In this document: one piece after another, positions 21,734-24,356 of the stretch
How positions within the stretch are numbered: position 1 is the first letter of the stretch
Layout: every line of letters starts with the position of its first letter
NCBI GenBank assembly: GCA_016188625.1
Contig: JACPHL010000019.1
Coordinates: forward strand, 1 to 24,356
Source: Candidatus Rokuibacteriota bacterium
GTDB lineage: Bacteria > Methylomirabilota > Methylomirabilia > Rokubacteriales > JACPHL01
DNA length: 24,356 bases
Direction: 5' to 3'
Translations under genes and position numbers: made by a program
Notes under the pieces: model-generated
What the model saw: only the letters and a program-made list of their open reading frames with translations
Told to the model about the DNA's origin: nothing
Database searches by the model: none

Positions 21734-24144
21734 CCTGCCTCCCCCTCGAGGCCGCGGATCTCGGCGCCGAGGCGCCGCCGGAGCCGCGCGATCACCTCGT
21801 CGTGGAGGGCGTTGACCTCGGCGTCAGTGAGGGTGCGGTCCTCGGCCTGGTAGAGGATCGAGTAGGCAAGGCTCCGGAGGCCCGGCCCGACCTGCTCGCC
21901 CGCGTAGACGTCGAAGAGCTGGACCGTGCGGATCCACGGGCTCTCGGTCTCCCGGATCACCCGGACCACCTCCGCGGCGGGGACCTCGGCCGGGAGCACG
22001 ACCGCCAGGTCCCGCGTGACCCCGGGATGGCGCGGCAGGGAGCGGTGACGCGGGGGGCGAGCGGGGACGGCCTCGAGCCGGTCGAAGGAGAGCTCGGCGA
22101 CGTAGACCGGCCCGGGAACGTCGTAGACCTCGGCCAGCCGCGGGGCCAGCTCGCCGAAGGCGCCCACCCGGCTCCCCCCGACCGTGGCGAAGGCCCCGCG
22201 CCCCGCCTCGAGGTAGGGGAGCTCCGCGGCCTCGACCTCGACCCCGCCGCGGCCGAGGGCCTCGACCACGGTCTCGACTACCCCCTTCACGTCGAAGAGG
22301 TCCAGGCGGGCCTTGTCGGCGTGCCAGCTCCTCGGTCCCCGGAGCCCCGCCATCACGACCCCGAGCCGCGTCTCCTCCCGCGCCAGCTCGCCGGCGCCCC
22401 CGGCCTCGAAGACCCGCCCCACCTCGAAGAGCTGGACGTCCCCGAGCTGGCGGCGGACGTTCAGGGCCAGGGCCTCCAGGAGGCCGGGGAGGAGGGTGGG
22501 GCGGAGGACGGAGCGGTCCGACGAGAGCGGATTCCGGAGGGTGAGGACCCGGGGATCGGCGGGGTCGCACCCCAGGGCCGGGAGGTGAGCCGGGTTGATC
22601 AGGCTGTAGGTGATCGCCTCGCGGAGCCCGCGCCCGACCAGCGCCTGGCGGACGGTCGCCTCGAGGGCCAGGTGGCGGGGCCGGCGGGTCGGCCGGAGCG
22701 GACCCGCCGGCAGAGTCGCGGGGACCCGGTCGTAGCCCCAGATGCGGACGACCTCCTCGACCAGGTCGTCCTCGACGGCGAGGTCGCGCCGGTGGCTCGG
22801 CACGACGATCTGGAGCCGCTCGCCCTGCTCCTCCACGGTGAGCCCGAGGCCCTGGAGGATCTGGATCACGGTCGGGCGCGGCGGGGAGATCCCGGCGACT
22901 CGCTCGATCCGCTCGAGGCGGAGCGGCACCCGCACCGGGGGGCGCGGGCTCGGGTAGGCGTCGAGGACCCCTCGAGCGAGCGCGCCGCCGCCGAGGTCGG
23001 CCAGGAGCTGGGCGGCCCGGTCCAGGGCGTCCCTGAGCCCCTCGATGTCGGCGCCACGCTCGAAGCGGTAGGAGGCCTCGGTGGCCAGGCCGAGGGCCTT
23101 GGCCGTCCGGCGGATCGAGGCGGGGAGGAACCAGGCGCTCTCCAGGAGGACCGTCCGGGTGCTCAGCGTGACCTCGGTGTTCGCCCCGCCCATGACCCCG
23201 GCGAGCCCGACCGCCCGCTCGGCGTCGGCGATGACCAGCACGGTCTCGGCCAGGGTGCGGCTCTGGCCGTCCAGGGTGACCAGGAGCTCGCCGGGCCGGG
23301 CCCGCCGCACCACGATCCGCCGCCCGGTGAGGGTCTCGTGGTCGAAGGCATGGAGGGGGTGGCCGAGCTCCCAGAGGACGTAGTTCGTCACGTCCACGAG
23401 GTTGTTGATCGGCCGGAGCCCGACCGAGCGCAGGCGCTGGGCGAGCCACGAGGGCGAGGGCCCGACGGTGAGGCCGGTGATCAGCCGGGCCGTGTACCGG
23501 GGACAGAGGTCGGGGGCCTCCACCGTCACCGAGGCCAGCGCCGCCGCCTCCTGGTCCCCCTCCTTGACGGCGATGAGCGGCAGCCGGAAGGGGGCGTCGG
23601 TGAGGGCGGCGACCTCGCGGGCCACGCCGACCACCGAGAGGCAGTCCGGGCGGTTCGGGGTGACTTCGACCTCGAGGATCGAGTCGTCGAGCCCGAGGCA
23701 GGCGACGAGGTCCGCGCCGGGCTCGGCGTCGTCGGCGAGGAGCAGGATCCCGGCCGCCTCCTCCCCGATCCCCAGCTCCGCCTCGGAGCAGAGCATCCCC
23801 TGGGAGGCGGTCCCCTTGATGACGGCCGTCTCGATCCGGCGTCCGTCAGGGAGGCGGGCGCCGGGAGGGGCGAAGGCGACCCGGGCGCCCGGCCGGACGT
23901 TGGGCGCCCCGCAGACGACGCTGAACTGCTCGCGGCCGGTGCGGACCCGGCAGAGGGTCAGGGGCGGGCCGGCCGGGTGCGGCGCCACCTCGGTCAGCTC
24001 GCCGACCACGACCCCGTGGAGCCCGGTCACCACCGGGGCGATGCCCGCGACCTCGATCCCCGCCATGGTGAGGCGGTCGGCGACCTCCGGGGGAGGGAGG
24101 GCGGTCTCCACGAACTCGCAGAGCCAGCGGTAGCTGATCTTCAT
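21730..24144 (-). CDS. pheT: Phenylalanyl-tRNA synthetase beta subunit
   Basis: A full-length 804-residue PheT. The order is: N-terminal MKISYRWLCEFVE; the tRNA-binding OB domain (about 40-150, VGELTEVAPHPAG to GMLCSEAELGIG); SILEVEVTPNRPDCLSVVGVARE; the B3/B4 editing domain with LRPINNLVDVTNYVLWELGHPLHAFD; VMGGANTEV; the B5 domain with VPSHRRDLAVEDDLVEEVVRIWGYD; the synthetase-like core with RNPLSSDRSVLRPTLLPGLL and LFEVGRVF; and the C-terminal FDX-ACB anticodon-binding domain (PPRHRSLPRHPGVTRDLAVV, SLAYSILYQAEDRTLTDAEV). It forms the alpha2-beta2 enzyme with PheS, encoded 28 nt upstream. Confidence 0.97.
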   Translation of the reverse strand: MKISYRWLCEFVETALPPPEVADRLTMAGIEVAGIAPVVTGLHGVVVGELTEVAPHPAGPPLTLCRVRTGREQFSVVCGAPNVRPGARVAFAPPGARLPDGRRIETAVIKGTASQGMLCSEAELGIGEEAAGILLLADDAEPGADLVACLGLDDSILEVEVTPNRPDCLSVVGVAREVAALTDAPFRLPLIAVKEGDQEAAALASVTVEAPDLCPRYTARLITGLTVGPSPSWLAQRLRSVGLRPINNLVDVTNYVLWELGHPLHAFDHETLTGRRIVVRRARPGELLVTLDGQSRTLAETVLVIADAERAVGLAGVMGGANTEVTLSTRTVLLESAWFLPASIRRTAKALGLATEASYRFERGADIEGLRDALDRAAQLLADLGGGALARGVLDAYPSPRPPVRVPLRLERIERVAGISPPRPTVIQILQGLGLTVEEQGERLQIVVPSHRRDLAVEDDLVEEVVRIWGYDRVPATLPAGPLRPTRRPRHLALEATVRQALVGRGLREAITYSLINPAHLPALGCDPADPRVLTLRNPLSSDRSVLRPTLLPGLLEALALNVRRQLGDVQLFEVGRVFEAGGAGELAREETRLGVVMAGLRGPRSWHADKARLDLFDVKGVVETVVEALGRGGVEVEAAELPYLEAGRGAFATVGGSRVGAFGELAPRLAEVYDVPGPVYVAELSFDRLEAVPARPPRHRSLPRHPGVTRDLAVVLPAEVPAAEVVRVIRETESPWIRTVQLFDVYAGEQVGPGLRSLAYSILYQAEDRTLTDAEVNALHDEVIARLRRRLGAEIRGLEGEAG

Positions 24145-24172
24145 CGGGGCGCGGCCGGGACCGCGGCACTCA

Positions 24173-24356
<184 letters not shown>

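Overview
The window is a very GC-rich (about 70%), gene-dense bacterial chromosome segment with strongly GC3-biased codons. Gene content (FAH hydrolase, short homogentisate dioxygenase and luciferase-like oxidoreductases beside housekeeping genes) and the order pheS-pheT-zapB-like-zapA-6S RNA-rny-ymdB-folD-xseA-xseB-ispA suggest an uncultured Gram-negative soil or groundwater lineage, probably of the Rokubacteria/Methylomirabilota kind. That placement is an inference. A terminal-Phe beta-barrel end at the left edge supports an outer membrane.

Layout. 1-1221 (+): the end of an outer-membrane beta-barrel gene and two small membrane proteins. 1300-5471 (+): a LysR regulator, then a tight FAH hydrolase / homogentisate-type dioxygenase / LLM flavin oxidoreductase cluster that looks like an aromatic ring-cleavage pathway. 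5664-8376 (-): a translationally coupled trio (unknown 184-aa protein, HEAT-repeat protein, P1/NylC-type peptidase), with a promoter pair divergent to a small membrane coiled-coil gene at 8487 (+). 8892-10067 (-): hisC with an abnormal 3' end. 10236-12354 (-): two small membrane or secreted ORFs, a gene-free gap and a second LLM oxidoreductase. 12462-12538 (-): initiator tRNA with its own promoter and terminator. 12629-24356 (-): a long housekeeping block (ftsB, eno, a DUF4412-like gene, ispA, xseB, xseA, folD, ymdB, rny, 6S RNA, zapA, a zapB-like gene, pheT, pheS), mostly joined by 1-8 nt overlaps or gaps.

The most unusual things are not a new enzyme system but sequence architecture. (1) There is a modular dispersed repeat family with copies at about 5458-5598, 8880-9148 and 21161-21206, all at 3' ends of genes; its hairpin module supplies the stop codon of the LLM gene at 5471 and of the extended hisC frame. 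(2) hisC loses its normal C-terminus exactly where the repeat starts. (3) A roughly 220-bp piece of a sufD gene sits between a 3'-truncated ispA and a 5'-truncated DUF4412-like gene. (4) zapA carries an internal deletion and frameshift. These are either real rearrangements or assembly joins, and they should be tested against reads before anything is built on them. (5) A convincing 6S RNA gene lies between zapA and rny, with its own promoter and terminator.

Protein functions were assigned from remembered family motifs and promoters by eye; no database search or folding program was run.
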